Shown: piece after piece, positions 45,950-54,581 of the stretch | Position numbering within the stretch: position 1 is the stretch's first letter | Layout: the number at the start of each line of letters is the position of its first letter | Source: Allobosea sp. CS1GBMeth4 | GTDB taxonomy: Bacteria; Pseudomonadota; Alphaproteobacteria; Rhizobiales; Beijerinckiaceae | Assembly (NCBI RefSeq): GCF_900185715.1 | Contig: NZ_FYAS01000016.1 | Coordinates: 124,001 to 188,000, forward strand | DNA length: 64,000 bases | Direction of reading: 5' to 3' | Program-made: the position numbers and the translations under genes | Notes under the pieces: model-generated | Told to the model about the DNA's origin: nothing | What the model saw: the letters and a program-made list of their open reading frames with translations, nothing else | The model's database searches: none

Positions 45950-46846
45950 TCAGGCGGCCCTGGCGCGGGTGATCCGGTCGAAGGCGGCGCAGAGCGCCTT
46001 GCGCTGGCTCTCGTCGAGCGCGGTCAGCGGCGCCCGCATCGGGCCGTAGCCGTCGTCGCCATGGAGATGGCCGACCAGCGCCTTCACCGCCGGCAGCACC
46101 GGATAGGAGCAGATCTCGTCGACCAGCGCGTTCACCACCGCGTCCTCGGCGCCTTCGTACACGATCGGCCGCAACAGGTGAGGCACCAGGTTGGCGACGC
46201 CGCAGATCGAGCCCTGCGCCCCGGCGCGCACCGCGCGGCCGAGCAGACGCTCGTCGCCGACGAGGATGGCGAGCTCGCCATGCGCCTTCAGGAAGGCCTC
46301 GGTCGTCGGATAGTCGCAGGAGGAATCCTTCACCCCGGCCACGACCCCCGGGAAGGCCGTCTTCAGCCGCCCGACCAGAGCGACCGAGATGTCGACCGCC
46401 GTGACCGAGGGGATGTGGTAGAGGATGGTGTTGCGGGCCGATGCGCCAAGCTTCTCGAAGAATTGCGAGAACCAGGCATAGAGCCCTTCGTCGCCGACGC
46501 CCTTGAAGTAGAAGGGCGGGGCGACCAGGAGGCCCTTCGCGCCCATGTCCAACGCCGTCCGCGCCTGCTCCACCGCCGCGCTCAGCGAAGCGGCGGCGAC
46601 ACCGGCATAGATCTGCCTCGCCGGGTCGATGCCGGCGCCGACGAGCGCGCCGAGCATGGCGGTGCGGGACGAGGCGCCGAGCGCGGCGCCCTCGCCGGTG
46701 GTGCCGAACAGGGTGACGGAGTCGCAGCCATTGGCGAGCACATGCCTGGCATGGTGGACGAGCCGCGGCAGGTCGACGGCGCCGCCCTCCCGCATCGGCG
46801 TGGTGATGGCGCAGGAGAGGCCGAAGCGATCGGGATTCAGAGCCAT
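45950..46846 (-). CDS. DapA-family aldolase (2-keto-3-deoxy sugar acid aldolase-like)
   Basis: A 298-residue class I aldolase of the DHDPS/NAL family. Schiff-base Lys173 in VAGVKDSSCD, Tyr143 in LYHIPS, and the carboxylate-binding LFGTTGEG loop (47-54). Members split 2-keto-3-deoxy sugar acids to pyruvate plus an aldehyde, or make dihydrodipicolinate. Its place between sugar permeases and a GntR, opposite lactonase and mutarotase genes, favours a 2-keto-3-deoxy-fuconate/rhamnonate-type aldolase over DapA (inference). Confidence 0.88.
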   Translation of the reverse strand: MALNPDRFGLSCAITTPMREGGAVDLPRLVHHARHVLANGCDSVTLFGTTGEGAALGASSRTAMLGALVGAGIDPARQIYAGVAAASLSAAVEQARTALDMGAKGLLVAPPFYFKGVGDEGLYAWFSQFFEKLGASARNTILYHIPSVTAVDISVALVGRLKTAFPGVVAGVKDSSCDYPTTEAFLKAHGELAILVGDERLLGRAVRAGAQGSICGVANLVPHLLRPIVYEGAEDAVVNALVDEICSYPVLPAVKALVGHLHGDDGYGPMRAPLTALDESQRKALCAAFDRITRARAA

Positions 46847-46924
46847 TGCAAGAAGTCTTTCCGTGAGATGTCCGACTGGGATGATGGGGAGATCAGGCGC
46901 GCGACGAGGCCGTCGCCGGCGATG

Positions 46925-47743
46925 TCAGCCATCCTTGAGCCCTCCGGCGGAGAGGCCGGCGACGATCTCGCGCTGGGCGAGAACGGTCAGGAGCAGGACG
47001 GGCAGGGTGACGAGCAGGGCGGCGGCGGCGAGCGGCCCCCAGGAAATCTGCTCGAAGGTCAGCGAGTTGTAGACGGCCGAGGGCAGCGTACGGCTCGCCT
47101 TGCCTCCTAACACCACCGAGAAGATGAAATTGTTCCAGGAGAAGATGAAGGCGAGGATGCCGCCGACGACGATCCCGGGCCGGGCCAGCGGCAGCGCGAC
47201 ATGGCGGAAGGCCTGCCAGGTCGAGGCGCCGTCGATGCGCGCGGCGTCCTCCAGCTCCATCGGCACGTTCTCGAAGTACCCGATCATGATCCAGACGATG
47301 ATCGGGATGGTGATGACGAGATGGGTGATCACCAGCGCGGTGATGGAGCCCACCAACCCGGTCATCTGGAACAGCAGGAAGAGCGGGATCAGATAGGAGA
47401 GCGCCGGCGTCATCCGCGCGACCAGGATCAGGATCGCGAATTTGTGCGCCTTGCCGCGGGCGATGCCGTAGCCGGCCGGCACGCCGACCGCGAGGCCGAT
47501 CAGCACCGCACCGCCGGTGACGAGGATCGAGTTCCAGAGATAGAGCGCGAAATTGTTCTTCTCGAACACGTCGAGATAGTTCGCCAAGGTCGGCGGGCTC
47601 GGGATGAACACCGGCGGGAAGGCGGTGTTGTCGAGTTCGTTCTTCAGCGAGAGCGAGATCATCCAGAGGAAGACCAGCACCGCCGGCGAGACCAGCACGA
47701 AGACCGAGGCGTAGAAGCCGAATTTCGTGGCGAGGCGCTTCAC
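46925..47743 (-). CDS. Sugar ABC permease (MalG-like)
   Basis: A 272-residue permease with six predicted helices and an EAA loop EDAARIDGASTWQAFRHVALPLARP. SWNNFIFSVVLGG and VAGLSAGGLKDG ends are typical of MalG-like subunits. Minus-strand partner of the permease at 47934. No ATPase gene accompanies the pair. Confidence 0.92.
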   Translation of the reverse strand: MKRLATKFGFYASVFVLVSPAVLVFLWMISLSLKNELDNTAFPPVFIPSPPTLANYLDVFEKNNFALYLWNSILVTGGAVLIGLAVGVPAGYGIARGKAHKFAILILVARMTPALSYLIPLFLLFQMTGLVGSITALVITHLVITIPIIVWIMIGYFENVPMELEDAARIDGASTWQAFRHVALPLARPGIVVGGILAFIFSWNNFIFSVVLGGKASRTLPSAVYNSLTFEQISWGPLAAAALLVTLPVLLLTVLAQREIVAGLSAGGLKDG

Positions 47744-47780
47744 GGCTGCGCCCTCCCCTCGGCATCGCAGAGCCAGGCGC

Positions 47781-47879
47781 CGTCATCCCGGACGCAGCGA
47801 AGCGGAGCTCCGGGATCCATCGTAGAGTGCGGAGCTCTGCGATGGATCCCGGGACGACCTTCGGCCGCCCGGGATGACG
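47781..47879. repeat. Intergenic palindromic element, family D copy 2
   Basis: Outer arms CGTCATCCCGG (47781-47791) and complement (47869-47879), with inner CCGGGATCCATCG/CGATGGATCCCGG arms. It sits between the two permease genes of one transporter. Confidence 0.85.
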
Positions 47880-47933
47880 CCGCGTGTGAGATGGCGCGAA
47901 GAGAGCAGATGCCGATGCCGTAAGCGCGCTTCA

Positions 47934-48863
47934 TCACGCGTTCCACTTCGACTTCTGGCGCGCGTAGAGCAGCAGCAGCGACAGCATGATGATGATCACG
48001 AAGAAGATCACCACGACCGCCGAGGCGTAGCCGATCTTGTAGAACTGGAAGGCCTGCAGATAGAGGAAGATGTTGAGCGTCTCCGACGAGGTCCCCGGCC
48101 CGCCCTGGGTGATCACGAAGATCGTGTCGAACGCCTTCAGCGCGTCGATGGTGCGGATCACGATCGCCACCATGATGAACGGCCAGACCAGCGGCAGCGT
48201 GATGTGCCGGAACATGTGCCAGGCATTGGCGCCGTCGATCAGCGCGGATTCGTACGGCTCCTTCGGCAGGCCGGCCAGGCCGCCGAGCACGATCAGCATG
48301 ACCAGCGGCGTCCAGTGCCAGACCTCGACCAGGATCAGCGTCGGGATCACCGTATTCGGCGAATAGACCCAGGCCTGCGGTCCGATGCCGATCAGCGAGA
48401 GCAGGTAGTTCAGCACGCCGAGCTGGGGATGGAACATCATCGTCCAGACCAGCGCGACCGCGACCGGCGTCGCCATCATCGGCATGACGAAGATGGTGCG
48501 CAGCAGGCCGCGGAACGGGAATTCGCGATGGAAGACCAGCGCCGCGGCCGTGCCGAACAGGATCGGCAGCACCACCGCGAGCACGGTGTAGTAGAAGGTA
48601 TGCCCCATCGACTCGATGAAGCGCGGATCGCGGGCGAGTTCGACGAAATTCTGCAGGCCGACGAACTCCTGGCCGCCGCCGATCTTCCAGTCCTGCGTCG
48701 ACATGTAGAGCGTGAACAGCCAGGGGAAGACGATGACGCTGGCGACGATCAGCACCGCCGGCAGGGAGAACAGCCAGTAGCGCGGCGTGAAGTCCTGCGA
48801 ATCCGCCGCGGGGATCTGTGCCGGGCTCGCAAGGCTACTGGCTGGCAGGGTGGTGCTGGTCAT
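47934..48863 (-). CDS. Sugar ABC permease (MalF/UgpA-like)
   Basis: A 309-residue permease. A first helix near residues 29-52 and an EAA loop ESALIDGANAWHMFRHITLPLVWP identify the MalF-like subunit. Partner of the MalG-like permease; the SBP gene lies upstream beyond a family B palindrome. Confidence 0.92.
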   Translation of the reverse strand: MTSTTLPASSLASPAQIPAADSQDFTPRYWLFSLPAVLIVASVIVFPWLFTLYMSTQDWKIGGGQEFVGLQNFVELARDPRFIESMGHTFYYTVLAVVLPILFGTAAALVFHREFPFRGLLRTIFVMPMMATPVAVALVWTMMFHPQLGVLNYLLSLIGIGPQAWVYSPNTVIPTLILVEVWHWTPLVMLIVLGGLAGLPKEPYESALIDGANAWHMFRHITLPLVWPFIMVAIVIRTIDALKAFDTIFVITQGGPGTSSETLNIFLYLQAFQFYKIGYASAVVVIFFVIIIMLSLLLLYARQKSKWNA

Positions 48864-48884
48864 TATTGGCTCTGGAAGCTCACA

Positions 48885-48978
48885 CCGTCATGCTCGCCCT
48901 TGTGGCGAGCATCCACGTCTTGAACACCGTCCTGGCCGCAGGAAGACGTGGATGGTCGGGACAGGCCCGACCATGACG
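48885..48978. repeat. Palindromic element, family B copy 2
   Basis: Free-standing copy of the unit nested at 20654-20745. Ends CCGTCATGCTCG/CGACCATGACG are complementary, and inner arms ATCCACGTCTT/AAGACGTGGAT form the main stem. Between the SBP and permease genes. Confidence 0.85.
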
Positions 48979-48999
48979 CGTTCGGCGGCCAAGCTCGGC

Positions 49000-50349
49000 T
49001 CAGCCCTGCTCGCTCTTGACCAGCACCGGCGCGAAGGCCTCGGTCGCCTTCTTCAGCTCCGCCGCGACGTCGGCGCCGCCGATCATGTTGGTCAGCGCCA
49101 CGCCGAAGACGTCGCGGAATTCGGTGACCGGAACGATCTGCGGCAGCGCGGCGCGGGCGATCTTGGCCGAGTTCAGCAGGCAGTCGAAATACTGCTTCCC
49201 GAACTTGGATTTCTCGATCGTTTCCTTGTCGAGATAGGCCGAGGAGCGGGCCGGCGCGCCGGCGCCCGCCTTCAGCATGGCGAGTTGCTGGGCCCTGTTG
49301 GTGATGAACTGGATATAGAGCCAGGCCGCTTCCTTCTTCTGGGAGCCGCGCGAGATGCCGATGCCGTCGCCGAACATGCCGGCATGATGCGCCTTTGGGC
49401 CGGGCGGGGTGACGCCGTAGCCGACCTTGCCGACGATGCGCGATTTGGTCGGGTCCTCGAGCGGGGTCGCGAAGCCGATGCCGTCCAGCCACATCGCGGC
49501 GCGGCCCTGCATGAAGGTCGTCTGGCATTCGTTCCAGTTGAAGCCGACCGCCCCGGCGGGACCGGTGTCCTTGTTGAGCTTCTTGTAGAGCTCGCCGGCC
49601 CAGATCGCCTCCGGTCCGGCAGTCTGCAGCTTGCCATCGGCCGAGGTGGTCTCGACGCCCTGGCCGAGCAGGAGGCAGGCCCAGACCGGGACGTTCGCGT
49701 TCTTCAGGCCGCGTGAGACGAAGCCGGCGACGCCCTTGGCCGGGTCGTGCAGCTTGGCGGCGGCGACCGCCATCTCGTCCATGGTCTTCGGGAAGGCGAC
49801 GCCCTTCGCGTCGAAGAGCTCCTTGTTGTAGTAGACCATCCAGTAGTCGACGAAATAGGGCAGCGTATCGAGCGCCCCGTCGGCCTGGCGGGCATAGGCC
49901 ACGGCGCCGGCGCCGAAATCCTCGAAATTGAAGTCGGGCGAGGTCAGCGAAGCGTCCTTGATCATGGGCGAGAGGTCGGCGAACCATTTGCCCTTGGCGG
50001 CCATGCGCTTCTGCACGTGCAGCGAGATCGCGCTGACGTCGAAGCTCGGCTTGCCCGAGGCGAATTCGATCACCGCCTTCTGGCGCTGCTGCTGCTCCGG
50101 CACCTGCTCGGAGGAGACCTTGATGCCGGTGAGCTCGGTGAACTCCTTCTCGGCGGCCTGGAACAGGTCCGAGCGCGGGTTCTTGACCAGCAGCACGTCG
50201 ATCGACTGACCGGAGAAGCGCTTCCAGTTGAAGCCGGCCTGGGCTCGCGCCTCGCGCAGCACCAGCGGCGAGGCGATGGCGCCTGTCGCGCCGAGCGCGG
50301 CTGCGCCGCGCAGCAGGCCGCGCCGCGTCGGCTTCAAGATCTCGGTCAT
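49000..50349 (-). CDS. Family-1 (sugar-type) ABC substrate-binding protein with a Tat-type signal
   Basis: A 449-residue SBP. The N-terminus TRRGLLRGAAALGATGAIA is a likely twin-arginine signal. Family-1 motifs: FTELTGIKVSSEQVPEQQQRQK, YYNKELFDAKG and WNECQTTFMQGRAAMW. First gene of a minus-strand run SBP-permease-permease-aldolase-GntR. Divergent from the aldo/keto reductase-lactonase-mutarotase genes. The context suggests a 6-deoxyhexose or related sugar ligand. Confidence 0.92.
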   Translation of the reverse strand: MTEILKPTRRGLLRGAAALGATGAIASPLVLREARAQAGFNWKRFSGQSIDVLLVKNPRSDLFQAAEKEFTELTGIKVSSEQVPEQQQRQKAVIEFASGKPSFDVSAISLHVQKRMAAKGKWFADLSPMIKDASLTSPDFNFEDFGAGAVAYARQADGALDTLPYFVDYWMVYYNKELFDAKGVAFPKTMDEMAVAAAKLHDPAKGVAGFVSRGLKNANVPVWACLLLGQGVETTSADGKLQTAGPEAIWAGELYKKLNKDTGPAGAVGFNWNECQTTFMQGRAAMWLDGIGFATPLEDPTKSRIVGKVGYGVTPPGPKAHHAGMFGDGIGISRGSQKKEAAWLYIQFITNRAQQLAMLKAGAGAPARSSAYLDKETIEKSKFGKQYFDCLLNSAKIARAALPQIVPVTEFRDVFGVALTNMIGGADVAAELKKATEAFAPVLVKSEQG

Positions 50350-50460
50350 GGACGTCCTCCCTGGATTGATGCGCGGCCCTGGCTGGCCGTCTTGATCCGT
50401 TCCGACGGGGTTCATCCTTGCCCGCGGCTGCCGGAATGCTGGGCAGGCTAGTCCGGATCG

Positions 50461-50484
50461 AACATGGTTGCAAGCTGACATGTT
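50461..50484. promoter_or_regulatory. Candidate operator in the divergent deoxy-sugar control region
   Basis: AACATG (50461-50466) and CATGTT (50479-50484) form a perfect 6-bp inverted repeat with a 12-nt spacer, in the 179-nt gap between SBP and aldo/keto reductase genes. It could serve the nearby FCD-GntR protein. Inference only. Confidence 0.35.
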
Positions 50485-50528
50485 GGTGTGCACATACTGC
50501 CGCGACACGGCCGAGCACCCGGTTCCCG

Positions 50529-51551
50529 ATGACCCTTTGCACGCTTCCAGCCCGACCTCTCGGCCGCTCCGGCATCACGGTCACCGCGCTCGGCTTCGGC
50601 GGTGCGCCGCTCGGCGATCTCTATGCCCGCCTCGACGAGGCGAGCGCGGTCGCGACCGTCGAGGCGGCGCTCGCGGCCGGCGTCGATCTGGTCGACACCT
50701 CGCCGCTCTACGGCCACGGCCTCTCCGAGCATCGCATCGGCTCGGCCTTGCGCCGCTCGGGACGAAAGGATGTGGTGATCTCGACCAAGATCGGCCGGGT
50801 CGCCGAACCCTTCGCCGGCCGGGGCGACGGTTCCGGCTATCTCGGCGGCCTGCCGCACGGCCTGCGCTTCGATTATTCCTATGACGGCGCCATGCGCTCG
50901 CTCGAGCAGTCGGCGCTGCGCCTCGGCGTCGGCCGGCTCGACATCGTCCTGATCCACGATGTCGATGTCTGGACCCATGGCGCGGGCATGATCGAGCAAC
51001 GCTTCCGCGAGGCCATGGACGGCGCTTATCGCGCCCTCGACGATCTGCGCGCCTCCGGCACGGTCGGTGCGATCGGCGTCGGAGTCAACGAAGCCGAGAT
51101 GTGCGAGCGCTTCGCCCGCGCCGGCGATTTCGACACGATGCTGCTTGCCGGGCGCTATTCCCTGCTCGAGCAGCCGGCGCTCGCCTCCTTCATGCCGCTG
51201 GCTCGGGAGAAGGGCATCGGCCTGCTGCTCGGCGGCGTCTTCAACTCCGGAATCCTCGCCACCGGGCCTGTCGCCGGCGCCAAGTACAATTACCGGCCGG
51301 CGCCGCCCGGGATCCTCGCCCGCGTCGCGGCGATCGAAGCGATCTGCACGCGCCATGACGTGCCGCTGCGCCGAGCCGCCCTGCAGTTCCCGCTCGGCCA
51401 TCCGGCGGTGGCGAGCCTGGTCATGGGCGCGGTCGGGCCGGAGGAGGTCGCGGACCAGATCGCCGAGCTCTCGGCCCCGGTCCCGGCCGCCCTCTGGGCC
51501 GAGCTGAAGGGCGAAGGCCTGCTCGGCGCCGACGTTCCGGTTCCGGCGTGA
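50529..51551 (+). CDS. Aldo/keto reductase, aldose 1-dehydrogenase type
   Basis: A 340-residue AKR. The tetrad is visible: Asp56 and Tyr61 (DTSPLYGHG), Lys87 (ISTKIGR), His143 (VLIHDVD). This subgroup includes D-threo-aldose/L-fucose 1-dehydrogenases that oxidise the sugar to its lactone with NAD(P)+. The lactonase and FucU genes immediately downstream support that role. The ATG at 50529 is chosen because the family N-terminus (RPLGRSGITVTALGFGGAPLG) starts right after it. Confidence 0.87.
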   Translation: MTLCTLPARPLGRSGITVTALGFGGAPLGDLYARLDEASAVATVEAALAAGVDLVDTSPLYGHGLSEHRIGSALRRSGRKDVVISTKIGRVAEPFAGRGDGSGYLGGLPHGLRFDYSYDGAMRSLEQSALRLGVGRLDIVLIHDVDVWTHGAGMIEQRFREAMDGAYRALDDLRASGTVGAIGVGVNEAEMCERFARAGDFDTMLLAGRYSLLEQPALASFMPLAREKGIGLLLGGVFNSGILATGPVAGAKYNYRPAPPGILARVAAIEAICTRHDVPLRRAALQFPLGHPAVASLVMGAVGPEEVADQIAELSAPVPAALWAELKGEGLLGADVPVPA

Positions 51552-51555
51552 CGCC

Positions 51556-52395
51556 ATGCGGATCGACGCGCACCAGCACTTCTGGCGTCTCGCGCGTGGC
51601 GACTATCGCTGGCTGACGCCGGCGCTCCTGCCGATCTATCGCGATTTCGGTCCCGCCGATCTCGCCCCGCTGCTCGCCGAGCACGGCATCGCCCGCACCA
51701 TCCTCGTCCAGGCGGCGCCGACCGAGGCCGAGACGGCCTACCTGCTCGACATCGCGGCGGCGACGCCCTTCGTCGCCGGCGTCGTCGGCTGGACCGATTT
51801 CGGCGCGCCGGACGTGGCCGAGCGCATCGCGGCCCTGGCCGGCGATCCGCTGCTGGTCGGCCTGCGGCCGATGGTCCAGGACATCGCGGAGGACGGCTGG
51901 CTGGCGCGTCCCGCGCTGGCGCCGGCCTTCGCGGCGATGACGGCGCACGGGCTCGTCTTCGATGCCCTGCTGCTGCCGCGCCATATCGCGCCGATGCTCA
52001 CGGTGCTGGAGCGGCATCCGGACCTCACCTGCGTCATCGACCATGGCGCCAAGCCGAACCTCGTCAGCGGCGACATCGCCGCCTGGCGCCACGGCATGAC
52101 GGCGCTCGCCGCGTATCCCCGCCTCGTCTGCAAGCTCTCCGGGCTCGTCACCGAGGCGGCCGCCGACTGGACGATGGAAACGCTCCGGCCGGCAGTCGAG
52201 CACCTCCTCGCCGTGTTCGGGCCGGACCGGCTGATCTTCGGCAGCGACTGGCCGGTGGTGACCCTGCGCGCCTCCTACGGCCAATGGCTCGAGACCGCCG
52301 AGGCCCTGCTGGCCGGCCTCGACGAGGCGCAGCGCGCCGCGATCTTCGGCGGCAATGCCCGCAACCTCTATCTCTCGCAGCGCGGACGCGGCTGA
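51556..52395 (+). CDS. Amidohydrolase-2 lactonase (L-fuconolactonase-like)
   Basis: A 279-residue TIM-barrel hydrolase of the amidohydrolase-2 family. N-terminal DAHQHFW (metal His pair), CVIDHGAKP and C-terminal FGSDWPV (catalytic Asp) are the family markers. DAHQHFW with YRWL is typical of fuconolactonase/rhamnonolactonase enzymes. It starts 4 nt after the reductase stop and presumably hydrolyses its lactone product. Confidence 0.87.
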   Translation: MRIDAHQHFWRLARGDYRWLTPALLPIYRDFGPADLAPLLAEHGIARTILVQAAPTEAETAYLLDIAAATPFVAGVVGWTDFGAPDVAERIAALAGDPLLVGLRPMVQDIAEDGWLARPALAPAFAAMTAHGLVFDALLLPRHIAPMLTVLERHPDLTCVIDHGAKPNLVSGDIAAWRHGMTALAAYPRLVCKLSGLVTEAAADWTMETLRPAVEHLLAVFGPDRLIFGSDWPVVTLRASYGQWLETAEALLAGLDEAQRAAIFGGNARNLYLSQRGRG

Positions 52396-52396
52396 C

Positions 52397-52852
52397 ATGC
52401 TGAAAGATATCGACCCGATCCTCTCGGCCGACCTGCTCTGGATATTGGCCGCCATGGGGCATGGCGACGATCTCGCGCTCGTCGACGCCAACCACCCGGC
52501 GGAGACGATCGCGCGCGCCACCAGCAGCGGCCGGCTGGTGCGCTTGCCGGGCCTCACCATGGCACGGGCGGCGCGCGCCATCCTTTCGGTGCTGCCGATC
52601 GACGATTTCGAGCCCGAGCCGGCGCGGCGCATGCTGGTGGTCGGAGATGCCGCCGCGGTCCCGGAGGTCCAGCATGAGGTCCAGGCGGAGCTCGACCGGG
52701 CGCTGGGCCGCCCGCAGCCCCTCGCCGGCATCGAGCGCTTCGCCTTCTATGTGGCGGCGAAGCAGGCCTTCGCCGTGGTGCAGGTCGGCGATCCCCGTCC
52801 CTATGGCTGCTTCCTGTTCCGCAAGGGCGTCATCGCCGGCGCGCCGGGCTAG
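52397..52852 (+). CDS. fucU: RbsD/FucU-family sugar mutarotase
   Basis: A 151-residue RbsD/FucU protein that interconverts sugar anomers. N-terminal LSADLLWILAAMGHGDDLALVDANHP contains the catalytic His and Asp region; C-terminal PYGCFLFRKGV is the FucU-type Tyr motif. The FucU subgroup acts on L-fucose and related sugars. It completes a three-gene set with the reductase and lactonase. Confidence 0.9.
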   Translation: MLKDIDPILSADLLWILAAMGHGDDLALVDANHPAETIARATSSGRLVRLPGLTMARAARAILSVLPIDDFEPEPARRMLVVGDAAAVPEVQHEVQAELDRALGRPQPLAGIERFAFYVAAKQAFAVVQVGDPRPYGCFLFRKGVIAGAPG

Positions 52853-52966
52853 GCAAGCTCGCTGCCTCTGCGCCAGTAAGGCAGGTCGCATGACAGGGCC
52901 GGCGGCGACGGGCGGAACCGGGCGCCGCGTTGCGCCGCAAGACCGGCGCGATGAACGCGGCGAAGA

Positions 52967-53051
52967 TGGTGCCCCTGGCCGGGATCGAACCAGCACTCCT
53001 TGCGGAACTCGATTTTGAGTCGAGCGCGTCTACCAATTCCGCCACAGGGGC
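52967..53051 (-). tRNA. tRNA-Leu (CAA)
   Basis: Read on the minus strand, 53045-53051 (GCCCCTG) pairs with the complement of 52971-52977, followed by discriminator A and an encoded CCA (52967-52969). The anticodon loop CTCAAAA, closed by CTCGA/TCGAG, gives CAA (codon UUG). A long variable arm and GGTTCGATCC T-loop fit a class II tRNA-Leu. No clear terminator follows in the 114-nt gap to fucU. Confidence 0.95.
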
Positions 53052-53126
53052 CCAGGAGCCGGATGTTCCATCATCGTGGTGCCTTGCGTCGCGATGATGG
53101 AACTGAATCCGTCTCCCGCTTCAGAC

Positions 53127-53173
53127 AGAGCAGGATGCGAAAAACCGGTTTCCGGTCTTTCGCATCCTGCTCT
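53127..53173. repeat. Perfect 16-bp inverted repeat, family F
   Basis: AGAGCAGGATGCGAAA (53127-53142) is perfectly repeated in inverse at 53158-53173, with an inner ACCGG/CCGGT pair. It lies about 75 nt upstream of the tRNA start and 115 nt before the YqaA-like gene. The remaining parts of the 235-nt gap hold no visible gene. Confidence 0.8.
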
Positions 53174-53287
53174 GGCGGGCGCGGCGGACTATAGCGATCG
53201 GCAAGGGCCGGTCAATCTCGTGTGATCGCCCGTTCCCGCCGCATCGGCCCCATGGACGGGCGCCCCGGCAGCCGCTAAGGGGCGGCG

Positions 53288-53899
53288 ATGTTCGAACGCC
53301 TCTATCTCTGGACGCTCTCGCTCGCCGCCCGCCGCAGCGCTCAGGCCTGGCTCGCCGTCGTCGCCTTCATCGAGAGCTCCTTCTTCCTGATCCCGGCCGA
53401 TGTCCTGTTCGTGCCGATGGCGCTGGCCAGGCCGGAGCGGGCCTATCGCCTGGCCCTGATCGCGACCGTCTTCTCGACGCTGGGCGGCATCGCCGGCTAT
53501 GCGCTCGGCTACTACGCCTTCGACGCGCTGGCCCGGCCTGTCCTCGCCTTCTACGGCAAGCTCGACGCCTTCGAGCAGTTGCGCGCCTGCGCCGGCCCGG
53601 ACATGACGCTGCTCCTGCTGACCACGTCCGGCCTGGCGCATCTGCCGCCGATCAAGGTGGTGACGATCCTGGCCGGCGCCGTCCATATCGGGCTCGGCTT
53701 CTTCGTCGTCTCCTGCGTGCTCGCCCGCGGCGCCCGCTTCCTCGCGCTCGCCTTCCTGCTGCGCCATTACGGCGAGACCATCCGGCACTTCATCGAGAAG
53801 CGGCTGAAGCTCGTCGCGCTCGGCAGCGCCGCGCTCCTGATCCTGCTCTATTTCGGCCTCAAGCTGCTGACAGGCTCGGGCCAGCTCCTCTCCTGCTGA
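53288..53899 (+). CDS. YqaA/DedA-like (VTT-domain) membrane protein
   Basis: A 203-residue membrane protein with about five hydrophobic segments. AFIESSFFLIPADVLFVPMALARPERAYR and GGIAGYALGYYAFDALARP are the SNARE-associated/VTT motifs of the DedA/YqaA group, linked to lipid-carrier flipping and membrane homeostasis. It ends 7 nt before dsbB and may be co-transcribed with it. Confidence 0.87.
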   Translation: MFERLYLWTLSLAARRSAQAWLAVVAFIESSFFLIPADVLFVPMALARPERAYRLALIATVFSTLGGIAGYALGYYAFDALARPVLAFYGKLDAFEQLRACAGPDMTLLLLTTSGLAHLPPIKVVTILAGAVHIGLGFFVVSCVLARGARFLALAFLLRHYGETIRHFIEKRLKLVALGSAALLILLYFGLKLLTGSGQLLSC

Positions 53900-53906
53900 G
53901 TATTCC

Positions 53907-54437
53907 ATGACCGGCTTCCTCGCGCGCCCCCTCGCCGATCCCCGCCGCCTGATCGCGCTGATCGGCCTCGCCAGCCTCGCGCTGATCGCCGGCGCCTGGT
54001 TCTTCGAGCTCGTGCTGCACCTGCGGCCCTGCAAGCTCTGCCTCGAACAGCGCGCGCCGCACTATGCCGCGATCGCCTTCGCCGCGTTCGCCCTGCTCTT
54101 CGCCCGCTCGCCACGCCTGCAATTCGCGGCATTGGCCGGCCTTGCTTTGCTGATGGCCTGGAGCACCGGTCTCGGCGTCTACCATTCCGGCGTCGAGTGG
54201 GGCTTCTTCGCCGGGCCCAATGATTGCGGCGGCGCGGCGGCACCGGCGGCCGCCGGCATGCAGGACTTCATGAAGCAGCTCCAGACGACCCGCGTCGTCT
54301 CCTGCACCGAGGCCGCCTGGCGCTTCCTCGGCCTCTCGCTCGCCGGCTGGAACGCGCTGGCCTCGCTCGCGCTGCTCGGCCTGGCGCTGCTCGGCCTGAG
54401 GAGCCTTTCGCAGGATCCCGGCCGGTCGCGCGCCTGA
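53907..54437 (+). CDS. dsbB: Disulfide bond formation protein B
   Basis: A 176-residue inner-membrane protein with four helices that reoxidises DsbA using quinone. The quinone-linked pair Cys42-Cys45 (RPCKLCLEQR) and the DsbA-reactive pair Cys107 (NDCGG) and Cys133 (VVSCTE) are present. No dsbA gene is in the window. Confidence 0.93.
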   Translation: MTGFLARPLADPRRLIALIGLASLALIAGAWFFELVLHLRPCKLCLEQRAPHYAAIAFAAFALLFARSPRLQFAALAGLALLMAWSTGLGVYHSGVEWGFFAGPNDCGGAAAPAAAGMQDFMKQLQTTRVVSCTEAAWRFLGLSLAGWNALASLALLGLALLGLRSLSQDPGRSRA

Positions 54438-54581
54438 ACGGCGGGACCGGAGCCGGTTCCGGGAGCCGGGGCGGCGCTCCGCTTCATAACCTCACAGAAT
54501 ACGCCATCCCCGATTTCGACTTGGACAGACTGGGAGGACGGCCCCCACAATCGCCCCAAGAATGGTCGAGGGGATGAATCG

